Shown one piece after another: positions 1-7,122 of a DNA stretch of 64,000 nt. The first letter of the stretch is position 1. The number at the start of each line of letters is the position of its first letter. The notes below the pieces were generated by a model. The model was not told the DNA's origin. It was given only the letters and a program-made list of their open reading frames with translations, and did not search any database. The stretch comes from JADFNB01 sp036397455 (GTDB lineage Bacteria > Gemmatimonadota > Gemmatimonadetes > Gemmatimonadales > GWC2-71-9). The DNA lies in NCBI GenBank assembly GCA_036397455.1, contig DASWIX010000061.1, positions 1 through 64,000 of the forward strand, in the 5' to 3' direction. A program made the translations under genes and the position numbers.

Positions 1-531
1 GACTACACGTTCACGGGCGGGGATGCGGGGGTGCACACGTTCAGCGGCGGGGTGACGCTGGTGACGGCGGGGGAGCAGACGGTGACGGCGACCGACGACG
101 TGACGGGGACGATCACGGGGACGCAGGCGGAGATCACGGTCGAGCCGACAATCGCCCTCTCGGGCACGATTCCGACCGCAACCGAGGGAGATATTGTAAC
201 GGGCGGGCAGACGATCATTCTCACGCTCACGGGCGACACCTGGCACGCGAACATTGGCGCGGAGAATGACACCACCCAGATGTTGCTTGACGGGCTGGAT
301 GCGGACGCTGCCGAAGCGACCGGGTGGGACGCGGTGGTGAAATCGGGCCTGGCGTTTGGGGATGTGGAGCGGACGAGTGCGACGGTCGTGACGATCACGC
401 TGCAACCGTTCCCCTCGTACGACATCACCGCGGACGAGACGATTACCGTGACGATCCCCGCGAGCGCCCTGAATCAGGCCTCTGGCCCGATAGTTGCAAC
501 CCCGACATTCATGGTGACATTCGTCCCATGA
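1..531 (+). CDS. C-terminal end of an Ig-like-repeat surface protein (partial)
   Basis: The frame is open from base 1, so this is the end of a longer gene that starts before the window; an internal GTG at 31 is not a credible start. The first ~50 residues (YTFTGGDAG...HTFSGG...TVTATD pattern) resemble the tandem bacterial Ig-like repeats of giant secreted or surface proteins. The last ~115 residues form a different Thr/Val-rich beta domain ending in a strand-rich ITVTIPAS segment. No sorting motif or transmembrane anchor follows, so export or attachment must depend on the missing N-terminus. Function is unknown; an adhesin or structural surface role is inference. Confidence 0.7.
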   Translation, partial: DYTFTGGDAGVHTFSGGVTLVTAGEQTVTATDDVTGTITGTQAEITVEPTIALSGTIPTATEGDIVTGGQTIILTLTGDTWHANIGAENDTTQMLLDGLDADAAEATGWDAVVKSGLAFGDVERTSATVVTITLQPFPSYDITADETITVTIPASALNQASGPIVATPTFMVTFVP

Positions 532-606
532 GGTACTCCGGTGCTGCGCCTGCATGGCGTCCCTCTTCCGATTGCCTAACCGGCGACCCACGGTGATCTT
601 ACTGTC

Positions 607-2112
607 ATGATCTGTCCCCGCTGTTCGGTCGCTGAGATATCCGACGACGCGCAAGAGTGCACGCTCTGTGGATACTCGCCGTACGGCGTGGTTGTGGTCG
701 GCGAGGGGGTAACGGACGAAGTCCAGGAAACCGTCCAGCAAGAACTCGCCAGCCGGTTCAACCTGCAGATGCAGCTGGAACGCCGCCCGTCGTCCTTGCG
801 CTACGTCGCGCGGGACCTCGAGGTCGACGAGCTCGTTACGTTGCAACTGCTCCCGCACCAGGGTCCGCTCGACGTCGACATCGTCCAGCGGTTTGAACAA
901 GCGGCCACCGCGGCCATCACGCTCCGGCACCCCCACGTGATCCCGATTCGGGACTTCGGGCTGTCGGGTTCGTTGCTGTGGTACACGATGGACGCGATCA
1001 AGGGCCGCCCGCTCTCCACGATCCTTCAGGAATCCGGCCCGCTCGCGATCGGCGCGTGCCTCGATTTGCTCGAGCAGCTCGTAAGCGGGCTGGAGTTCAT
1101 TCACCGCCGCGGCCTGGTCCATGGGGCCGTCACACCCCGGAACGTCCACATCGATGCCGACGGCTGGGCGCGGCTGAGTGACGTGGCGGTCGTCTCCGCG
1201 GTCGCCCGCGCGGCCGGCGAGGGAACCGGATGGCGGGCGTTGCTGACGCCGTACTACGCGGCTCCCGAGCAGTTTGACCGTCACGCCCCGGGTCCGCGGG
1301 TCGATCAGTTCTCGTTGGCGCGAGTCACCTTCGATTGCCTTGCACGCCCGGTCACGCAGACCGTCGAATCGCCGGATGAGAAGCAGGATAGACCTGTCGA
1401 GTCCGTCCGGAGCCCGCGGCGTCTCGAAGGCGTTCCCGCCCACGTCGTGACGGCAATCGAACGAGCCGGTGCGTCGGATCCGAAGGCGCGGTTTGCCACC
1501 GTCCTGGACTTCATCGCGGTGCTCAGCGGCGGACAGGAGGGCGTGAACGCCTTCCTCGCCCCGACCCGTCGACCGAGCCTGCAGTCGAGCGCGGTGCTGT
1601 TGCTCCCCGACGAGCCGATCCGTCGATTCCATTTCCGGGCGGTCGCGGTCGTATTCGCGCTGGCGGCCTCGGCGCTCGCCTTCTTGTTCGCGACCCGCCG
1701 CGCGCCTCCCGACGAGTGGATCATGATTCCGCCGTCCACGGCGGTGACGACCCGGCGAGCACCCGGCGGGCCTGCCGGCGGCGACGTGGCGTCACCAGCG
1801 CGACCCGATTCCGTGTCAGCCGCGGTTGCCGCGGCCCCGGCGGTCGTGCCCGCACCGCGACGAGCGGCACCCAGACCGGCACCGCCGCCGCCCCCGGGAG
1901 CCCTTTTCGTCAATGCCCGTCCCTGGGGTGTGATCTTCCTCGACGGCACCGAGATTGGTAACACCCCGAAAGCCAATCTCGCCGTGGCCGCCGGACAACA
2001 CACGCTCCGCATCGAGCGTGAAGGCTTCACGCCGTTCGAGCGCGTCATCCAGATTCGGTCCGGTGAACCGTTGAGGATCACCGACGTGGTGCTCCAGCCG
2101 ATTCGACCGTGA
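607..2112 (+). CDS. Zinc-ribbon pseudokinase with PEGA domain
   Basis: 501 residues. An N-terminal CPRC...CTLC zinc ribbon (residues 3-21) is followed by a protein-kinase fold (about 50-310), one transmembrane helix (about 340-360), a Pro/Ala-rich linker and a C-terminal PEGA domain (about 431-501). The fold keeps the APE motif (219-221), but the catalytic residues look lost: the VAxK lysine is Gln80, the HRDxKxxN loop reads HGAVTPRN (172-179), and DFG reads DVA (192-194). It is therefore probably a pseudokinase acting as a sensor or scaffold. PEGA domains usually sit on the outer side of the membrane in surface-layer or envelope signalling proteins. The stop overlaps the next start by four bases (GTGA), so the two are translationally coupled. 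Confidence 0.8.
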   Translation: MICPRCSVAEISDDAQECTLCGYSPYGVVVVGEGVTDEVQETVQQELASRFNLQMQLERRPSSLRYVARDLEVDELVTLQLLPHQGPLDVDIVQRFEQAATAAITLRHPHVIPIRDFGLSGSLLWYTMDAIKGRPLSTILQESGPLAIGACLDLLEQLVSGLEFIHRRGLVHGAVTPRNVHIDADGWARLSDVAVVSAVARAAGEGTGWRALLTPYYAAPEQFDRHAPGPRVDQFSLARVTFDCLARPVTQTVESPDEKQDRPVESVRSPRRLEGVPAHVVTAIERAGASDPKARFATVLDFIAVLSGGQEGVNAFLAPTRRPSLQSSAVLLLPDEPIRRFHFRAVAVVFALAASALAFLFATRRAPPDEWIMIPPSTAVTTRRAPGGPAGGDVASPARPDSVSAAVAAAPAVVPAPRRAAPRPAPPPPPGALFVNARPWGVIFLDGTEIGNTPKANLAVAAGQHTLRIEREGFTPFERVIQIRSGEPLRITDVVLQPIRP

Positions 2113-3164
2113 TCCCGAATCGCGTTGTCGCCGCCGCGCTCTCGTTAGGGTTCGTGGCGGTCCCCGCCTCGGCGCAGACCGCCGAGACCCTCATCACGTC
2201 CGGAGTCCAAGCGTACGAAAACCTGGACTTCGACGCGGCAGCGCGCCTGCTGCGCCGCGCGTTCGCCGTGCCGTCCGGCGACTCGCTGACGACCGCGATG
2301 CGCGCGCAGGGCCTCGTGTATCTTGGCGCGTCGGAGATCTTCCGCGGGAATAGCGACACGGCCCAAGCGGTGTTCGGGAGGCTTGTCCGGCTCGATCCGC
2401 GTCACCGCATTGACCAGTTCGTGTTCCCGCCCGAAGTGGCGACGGTGTTCGAGACCGTGAGGCGCCGGACGATCGCGACCGTCGTGGAGGTGCCGTCCTC
2501 GACCTCCTTCAGCATCGGCGCGGCCGGTCTCCACGTACGGGTCTACTCCAGCTCCGTTCATACCCTTTCGGCCGAGGTACTCCGCCGCGACGGGACCCTC
2601 GTGCGCACGCTCTACGCCGGTCCCATTGGCGACTCGTTGATGGTCGACTGGGATGGCCGGGCAAACGGGGGCGCCATCGTGCCACCCGGCCGATACCTCC
2701 TCAGCACGGCGTCCCTGGACGCGAACGGGACGGTGGCGCGCGCGGTGCGCGTGCCGCTCGACGTGGAGGTGGCGCGGGAGGACACGTTGCCCCTGCCCGA
2801 TCCCCCCGCCGACTCGTTGCTCCTGCCCGAGCGGCGGATGGGCGGGCCGGGGATCGAGGCGCTGGCGGGCGGCGTGGTCCTGGGAGCGGCGGTGATCGGG
2901 CTTTCGTCCGCGCTCGTCCCGGCGTCCGAGCTTGCGATCGGTCGCTATACGGTCGGGCTGTCCATCGGGATTGCCGGCATATTCGGCTTCCTGCAGCAAC
3001 GACCGGGACGACCGTTGGTGGCGAATATCGAGGCCAACGACCGCCTGCGAGCCCGATGGCGTGCCGAACGCCTGGCGATCGAGCGAGAGAACGCCGGTCG
3101 ACTCAGCAACGTCGCGTTCACGATCCGTGCGGCCGCTGCGCAAGTCATCGACCGGGGGCAGTGA
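2109..3164 (+). CDS. Secreted protein with FlgD-like Ig domain and TPR-like N-terminus
   Basis: 351 residues from GTG at 2109, which overlaps the upstream stop. There is a clear signal peptide (residues 1-23, ending ASA-Q). Residues 25-130 look helical and TPR-like (repeated Ala/Leu-rich pairs, with an 'LDPRHRID' turn). Residues about 140-220 match the FlgD-type Ig fold seen in T9SS and FlgD proteins (LVRTLY..., W-D-G-R, PPGRY). Two hydrophobic segments lie at about 250-300, and the tail is Arg-rich. Coupling to the pseudokinase and to the barrel gene suggests one envelope module. No enzymatic motif is seen, and the function is unknown. Confidence 0.7.
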   Translation: MIPNRVVAAALSLGFVAVPASAQTAETLITSGVQAYENLDFDAAARLLRRAFAVPSGDSLTTAMRAQGLVYLGASEIFRGNSDTAQAVFGRLVRLDPRHRIDQFVFPPEVATVFETVRRRTIATVVEVPSSTSFSIGAAGLHVRVYSSSVHTLSAEVLRRDGTLVRTLYAGPIGDSLMVDWDGRANGGAIVPPGRYLLSTASLDANGTVARAVRVPLDVEVAREDTLPLPDPPADSLLLPERRMGGPGIEALAGGVVLGAAVIGLSSALVPASELAIGRYTVGLSIGIAGIFGFLQQRPGRPLVANIEANDRLRARWRAERLAIERENAGRLSNVAFTIRAAAAQVIDRGQ

Positions 3165-3169
3165 CCGGC

Positions 3170-3793
3170 ATGCCTGTGCGCGCGCCGCTCGTACTCGCCT
3201 GGTGCATCCTCGGCCTCGCCGGGCCACTCGACGCTCAGCAGGTCGCGTTCGGCGCCTCGGTCGGGGCGGTACGGCTCACGCGCGAGAACCAAGCCGGGAA
3301 GGTGCTGCTTTCGGCGACGAGCGTCGGTGTGGAGGGGGCGATCGGCGTATCGGTCGTGGGGCTGGGGTTCCAGTACGCGCAAGGTTCGTTGCGCGGCGGG
3401 ACGACGCCAGACCAGGATCTCGTCGAGGGAGAACTCATGGTGTCGCTGCGGCCGGTGCGCAACCTCGCGTTCCTGTTCGGGCCGCACGCGCGGGCCTTGG
3501 TGAGTCGGCTGGGAACCGAACGGTGGCTGTTGTACGAAGGTCGTGTGCGGGGCGAAGCCGTGTTGGTGGGTCCGGTCCGCGGGAGGCTGGACGTGTGGCG
3601 GGTCGTCGGGTCGAATGTGAACGTGCCAGAGGCATTTGACAGCGGCTACGGACTCGACGGCGTGTTGACCGTGACGTTGCCGTCATTCCCGCTGGGGCTT
3701 TCGCTTCGCTACCGCGCCGAACGTGCTCAGCTCGCGAACGACACGAGGCGCGAATCGATCGAACACCTCACGCTGGTGCTGGGACTGCGCTGA
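3170..3793 (+). CDS. Predicted outer-membrane beta-barrel protein
   Basis: About 207 residues from ATG 3170; a GTG at 3161 is an in-frame alternative and the open frame extends further upstream. It begins with a signal peptide (PLVLAWCILGLAG...DAQ) and continues with alternating Gly/hydrophobic/polar strands typical of a small outer-membrane barrel, ending in a short strand with a terminal Arg (LVLGLR). It is the third gene of the pseudokinase/PEGA cluster, five bases after the previous stop. No family could be named. A role as the outer-membrane partner of the two preceding proteins is inferred from position only. Confidence 0.6.
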   Translation: MPVRAPLVLAWCILGLAGPLDAQQVAFGASVGAVRLTRENQAGKVLLSATSVGVEGAIGVSVVGLGFQYAQGSLRGGTTPDQDLVEGELMVSLRPVRNLAFLFGPHARALVSRLGTERWLLYEGRVRGEAVLVGPVRGRLDVWRVVGSNVNVPEAFDSGYGLDGVLTVTLPSFPLGLSLRYRAERAQLANDTRRESIEHLTLVLGLR

Positions 3794-3854
3794 CCCGGTC
3801 ACCGACGACCTGTTTCTGGCGGTCAACGTCGGCGCGTTCAGGGGGGGGTCCGAC

Positions 3855-3880
3855 GCGGTCTCCGGGGTCTCCGCGGTGAA
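3855..3880. repeat. Remnant of a CCGC(A/G)GAGA-type intergenic repeat
   Basis: This reads GCGGTCTCCGGGGTCTCCGC followed by GGTGAA. It resembles one arm of the larger inverted repeat at 11070-11160 (CTCTGCGGTTTC...CTCTGCGGTGAA). It lies in the 117-base gap between two convergent genes and has no matching second arm, so it looks like a decayed copy. Confidence 0.35.
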
Positions 3881-3910
3881 ATATGTAACCGCCAATGGCG
3901 AACTGCTGTA

Positions 3911-4381
3911 CTAGCGGCGCGCGTAGACGGTGGGACGGCCCTCACGGTCGATGGCGAGCACCGTGTACGGCTCGGGTGTATCGCTATCCATTCCCGGTGA
4001 TCCCTGGGGCATGCCGGGGACGGCGAGGCCGGTGATGGCGGGCCGGTCCCGCAACATCTGGTTGATGAGGTCGGCCGGCACATGGCCCTCGACCGCGAAT
4101 CCGTCCACTTCGGCGGTGTGACATCCGGCCGCGCTCTCGGGTATCCCGTGCGCCGCGCGGATTTCGGCGAGGTCCTCGAAGGTCGGGATGTCCTTCGTCA
4201 CGACAGTGAACCCTGCTTCTTGTAGGTGAACCACCCACGCGGAGCAGCAGCCTCACGTAGGCGCCTTATACACCGTAATGGTCGCGCTGGCGGCCGCCGG
4301 GCTCGACAGCGACACGATACCCGCCGCGCCAACCGCGACCACCGCCAGCCCAACCACACCCACTTTCCAGATTCCCTTCAC
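3911..4381 (-). CDS. DUF411 metal-binding protein, candidate selenoprotein (in-frame TGA)
   Basis: The reading frame is intact for 156 residues apart from one TGA at 4255-4253 (codon 43). The start is GTG at 4381 behind a strong AAGGAG, seven bases away. Residues 1-33 form a signal peptide or anchor. The rest matches DUF411 end to end: ITVYKAPT-[TGA]-GCCSAW, then a CHT motif (Cys87), EGHVPA, GLAVPGMP and GSPGM. DUF411 proteins are periplasmic, copper-associated and carry YKxPTCGCC; here the TGA replaces exactly the first Cys of CGCC. Selenocysteine (UGCC) is the most economical reading, supported by the hairpin at 4222-4238. The alternatives are a nonsense mutation or a sequencing error. A GTG restart at 4234 would lose the signal peptide and the metal motif. 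Confidence 0.7.
4222..4255 (-). promoter_or_regulatory. Candidate bacterial SECIS hairpin behind in-frame TGA
   Basis: On the minus strand, 14 bases after the TGA, GTGGGTG-GTT-CACCTAC can fold into a seven-pair stem (one G-U pair, no bulge) with a GUU apical loop. The loop G is nucleotide 22 after the UGA. In the fdhF element of E. coli the critical loop G and U are about 20-21 bases after the UGA. As I recall the bacterial SECIS model, it needs a short upper stem, a loop 16-37 bases from UGA and a G among the first two loop bases; this element meets all three. The stem lies inside well-conserved coding sequence, so chance pairing remains possible. Confidence 0.55.
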
Positions 4382-4566
4382 GTGCGAACTCCTTGATTGT
4401 CGGTGGCGTGAACCAGCCTCACGTTCGGCAAACTGCATCCCGAGGTCAAGTCCAAGGCCATCATGCCGATCCGGGTTGACCTTTGCGCGCGCGACTCCAA
4501 TATTCTCGTAACTCAGCCGGTGAAGTGACGAATGACCTGGGTCGTGCGTCTGGCGTTGGAGTGCCC

Positions 4567-4791
4567 GTGTCGGTGAGTTGGTGGTCCGCGCTCATCGTGC
4601 TGGCCGTCTGGTTGGCATCGGGCGCGGCATTGGTCGCCGTCTTCAACCTGCTGGGCCTCGAGTTCATTCCGGCGACCGACGGCGCCGCGCGGCCGATGGA
4701 CCACCCGCCGTCCGATCGAGGACCACTCCGGTTCCCCCCGCCCGCACGGATGGCCGCGCTCACCGCGGGTCTCAGCTTCTCCCCCAACTAG
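4567..4791 (+). CDS. Small putative membrane protein
   Basis: 74 residues from GTG 4567, which has a GGAG five bases upstream; other in-frame GTGs lie at 4561 and 4573. A single strong transmembrane helix (about residues 5-26, rich in Ala/Val/Leu) is followed by a Pro/Arg-rich, apparently disordered tail. No family is recognised. It could be spurious in GC-rich sequence; the hydrophobic helix and the plausible ribosome site are the only support. Confidence 0.35.
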   Translation: MSVSWWSALIVLAVWLASGAALVAVFNLLGLEFIPATDGAARPMDHPPSDRGPLRFPPPARMAALTAGLSFSPN

Positions 4792-4825
4792 CGGCGCTGG
4801 GCGTACGCCCGGAAGCGCGTTCCCA

Positions 4826-5494
4826 TCAGTCGAGGGAGTCCGGGCTCAGTCGTACCGTCGAGTCGGTAGCAAGGAGGGCGGCTGAGGCATACCCGACTCG
4901 CGCGTCATTCGCGTACACGGCCCACCACCCCGAAAACGAATCGGCAACCTCGACCCGGGTTCCCGGCGTCAGCACCAGGACGATGGGGGACGTCGTCCCC
5001 CGGCGTTCGCGGACATTGACCCACGTTGCCGCCCAGCGCATCGGCCGGCCCGAGGGTACCGCTCTCGGAGCGGCAGGCGGCCGCGAGACCGGGTTGCTGT
5101 CGGGCGGAGTGGTGGCTGGCGCCTCGGCGGGTCGGTGGGCGGCCGGTGGGGCTGCCTGAATCGGTGCCGCCGCCACCGTCGGCGGGGGTGTCACGGCCGA
5201 TCCGTCAGACGCCCGTTGTCGCACCGCGACCACGGCAACCGCCGTCACCACCGCCGCGCCAATCACCGCGACGGTGGCGGACCGCATGAAGCCTCGGCGG
5301 CGAACCGGATAGTCGCAATACACGCACACGGGCGCCGCGCGATCGATGAACTTGCCGCATCGCGGACACTCGCGTAGCGCGCTCGCCTCCCCGGCCTGCA
5401 TCGGGTTTTGCGCGAGCAGGTGCGAACAGTTGGGGCACGACGAGGCCACGCTGAGCACGGAATGCCCGCACGCCGGACACCGAATGAGGGGCAT
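4826..5494 (-). CDS. Double zinc-ribbon membrane protein with SH3b domain
   Basis: 222 residues. Two zinc ribbons lie at the N-terminus (CPACG...CPNC at about 6-23 and CPRCG...CVYC at about 43-60). They are followed by a transmembrane helix (about 75-95), a Pro/Ala-rich linker and a C-terminal bacterial SH3 domain (about 155-210, containing WVNVRE and GWWAVY). Such proteins are usually anchored with the ribbons in the cytoplasm and the SH3b domain in the periplasm, where SH3b domains often bind peptidoglycan. It stands alone between convergent and divergent neighbours. The architecture is clear; the cellular role is unknown. Confidence 0.75.
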   Translation of the reverse strand: MPLIRCPACGHSVLSVASSCPNCSHLLAQNPMQAGEASALRECPRCGKFIDRAAPVCVYCDYPVRRRGFMRSATVAVIGAAVVTAVAVVAVRQRASDGSAVTPPPTVAAAPIQAAPPAAHRPAEAPATTPPDSNPVSRPPAAPRAVPSGRPMRWAATWVNVRERRGTTSPIVLVLTPGTRVEVADSFSGWWAVYANDARVGYASAALLATDSTVRLSPDSLD

Positions 5495-5712
5495 CCACTC
5501 AATCTACACGGTTCTGGCGGCCTCACGCATTTGGGGGACATCCCCCCCGGAGACGCGTGCGAGGTATTTCCGACACAATCGATTCGGTTTTCGCGCCCCC
5601 CGCCGATGAAGAGGTCCTTAACCGGGGGATCACGATCGGATAATCTGCCAATCGGCACATTCCGGGTGCCCATCGCATCCCCGTGCCCCTCGCCGTTTCG
5701 AGGAAGACCGCC

Positions 5713-7122
5713 ATGGTGACGACCCCGGCAAAACGACCGCGTCCGAAGCCGTTTCTCTTCCCGCGGTTCTGCAAGTCCTGCGGGCGGTGCATCGAGGCCT
5801 GTCCGACCGATTGCATCCGGCTGAGTGACGGAATCGATCCGCACTCCGGACTACGGCCCGTCGTAGTGGATGTCGAGCGATGCAACGGATGCGGGCTGTG
5901 TTTCGACGCGTGCCCGGAACCATACGGACTGTTGCCGATCTCGCAAGTCGCAGACGACATGGTGACCGATCCGGCGACGTTCTTCGGCCCGCGTGCCTCG
6001 ACCGCGCCCGAGCCGGTGGACATTCCCGACCGGGTCATCCCGCTGCCGGCGGTCGAGCCGTTGGTGCTCAAGGGGACCTACGCCGCCGCCATCGGTGCGG
6101 TGCTGGCCGGGTGTCGCCATTTCTTTGGATACCCGATCACACCATCGACGGAAGGTGCCGAGTTGATGGCCCGCCTCCTCCCACCGCTGCACGGCGTTTT
6201 CTATCAAGCCGTGAGCGAGGTCGCGACGGTCAACATGATGTACGGGTGCGCCGGAGCCGGTCTCCGCTGCACGACGTTCACCTCGTCGCCCGGGTTCTCG
6301 CTGATGCTCGAAGGTATCTCCTACATGATCGGTGCGGAGCTGCCCGCGGTCTTCGTGAACGTGATGCGAGGTGGTCCGGGCCTCGGCAACATCGGCCCGG
6401 AGCAGGGCGATGTGAAGCTCGTGTGCCGCGGGCTGGGGCACGGTAACACCCACGCGATCGTCCTCGCACCCGCGTCGCCGCAGGAGATGCTCGACCTGAC
6501 CCGCGAGGCGTTCGATCTGGCCTTTCGCTATCGCAATCCTGTGATCATTGCCGGCGACGGTGACCTCGGCCAGGTATCCGGTCGCGTCACGCTCCCTGCG
6601 ACGACCACCGTTCCGGGTATTCCCGCATGGGCGGTGTACGGGGATCGCGGTCACCGGCGTAACCTCCACACGTCGATTCTGCTGCACGAGCCCGATCTCG
6701 AGAAGCACAACGTGCACCTCAACGCGAAATACGACACGATCGCCGCCCACGAGCAGCGGGCCGATCTGTACGAGTGCGCCGACGCGGAATGGCTGATCGT
6801 GGCCTGCAATACGCCGGCGCGGGTGGCCAAGGGTGCTGTGCGGATGCTGCGCGCGCGAGGGGTGCCGGTCGGGCTCTTCCGGCCCGTCACCTTGTGGCCG
6901 TTTCCGATCGATGCGCTGCGTCCGTTGCTCGAGCGCGCACGCGGACTCCTGGTCGTCGAGGCGGGTCCGGGGCAGCTCGAAGACGAATTGCGGCTTGCGC
7001 TGAGCCACGCGGACCTGCGCACGCCGCGTCTGGCACGGGTTCGGCACTTCGGGGGCGTTTTGCCCCAACAGCGGGAAGTCATTGACGCGGTGATCGCACT
7101 CGGGGAGGCCGACCATGGATAG
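5713..7122 (+). CDS. 2-oxoacid:ferredoxin oxidoreductase alpha subunit with fused ferredoxin domain
   Basis: 469 residues from ATG 5713 (AGGAAG eight bases upstream; a GTG at 5683 is less likely). The N-terminus carries two [4Fe-4S] motifs, CKSCGRCIEACP and CNGCGLCFDACP, equivalent to the separate delta subunit of other enzymes. An alpha domain follows (FGYPITPSTE, with GGPGLGNIGPEQGD) and then a C-terminal transketolase-like domain. Such enzymes oxidatively decarboxylate 2-oxoacids to acyl-CoA and reduce ferredoxin; 2-oxoglutarate or branched-chain substrates are the likeliest, but I cannot decide from sequence. The stop overlaps the beta-gamma gene by eight bases, so the two subunits are co-translated. 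Confidence 0.88.
   Translation: MVTTPAKRPRPKPFLFPRFCKSCGRCIEACPTDCIRLSDGIDPHSGLRPVVVDVERCNGCGLCFDACPEPYGLLPISQVADDMVTDPATFFGPRASTAPEPVDIPDRVIPLPAVEPLVLKGTYAAAIGAVLAGCRHFFGYPITPSTEGAELMARLLPPLHGVFYQAVSEVATVNMMYGCAGAGLRCTTFTSSPGFSLMLEGISYMIGAELPAVFVNVMRGGPGLGNIGPEQGDVKLVCRGLGHGNTHAIVLAPASPQEMLDLTREAFDLAFRYRNPVIIAGDGDLGQVSGRVTLPATTTVPGIPAWAVYGDRGHRRNLHTSILLHEPDLEKHNVHLNAKYDTIAAHEQRADLYECADAEWLIVACNTPARVAKGAVRMLRARGVPVGLFRPVTLWPFPIDALRPLLERARGLLVVEAGPGQLEDELRLALSHADLRTPRLARVRHFGGVLPQQREVIDAVIALGEADHG

Noticed and set aside
3723..3914. Small plus-strand frame between the barrel and DUF411 genes
   Set aside because: It overlaps the barrel gene, holds a repeat remnant and has no protein-like feature.
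3911..4234. DUF411 gene read as a 107-residue protein starting at GTG 4234
   Set aside because: It would lose the signal peptide, the metal motif and the strong Shine-Dalgarno at 4381. The frame continues upstream in register past a single TGA.
4253..4255. Alternative genetic code (TGA as Trp or Gly)
   Set aside because: TGA is the stop of many genes in this window, including overlapping GTGA and ATGA junctions, so it is not generally read through.
4799..4810. GGGCGTACGCCC palindrome between two convergent genes
   Set aside because: There is no loop and no T-run; six-base palindromes are frequent in sequence of this composition.
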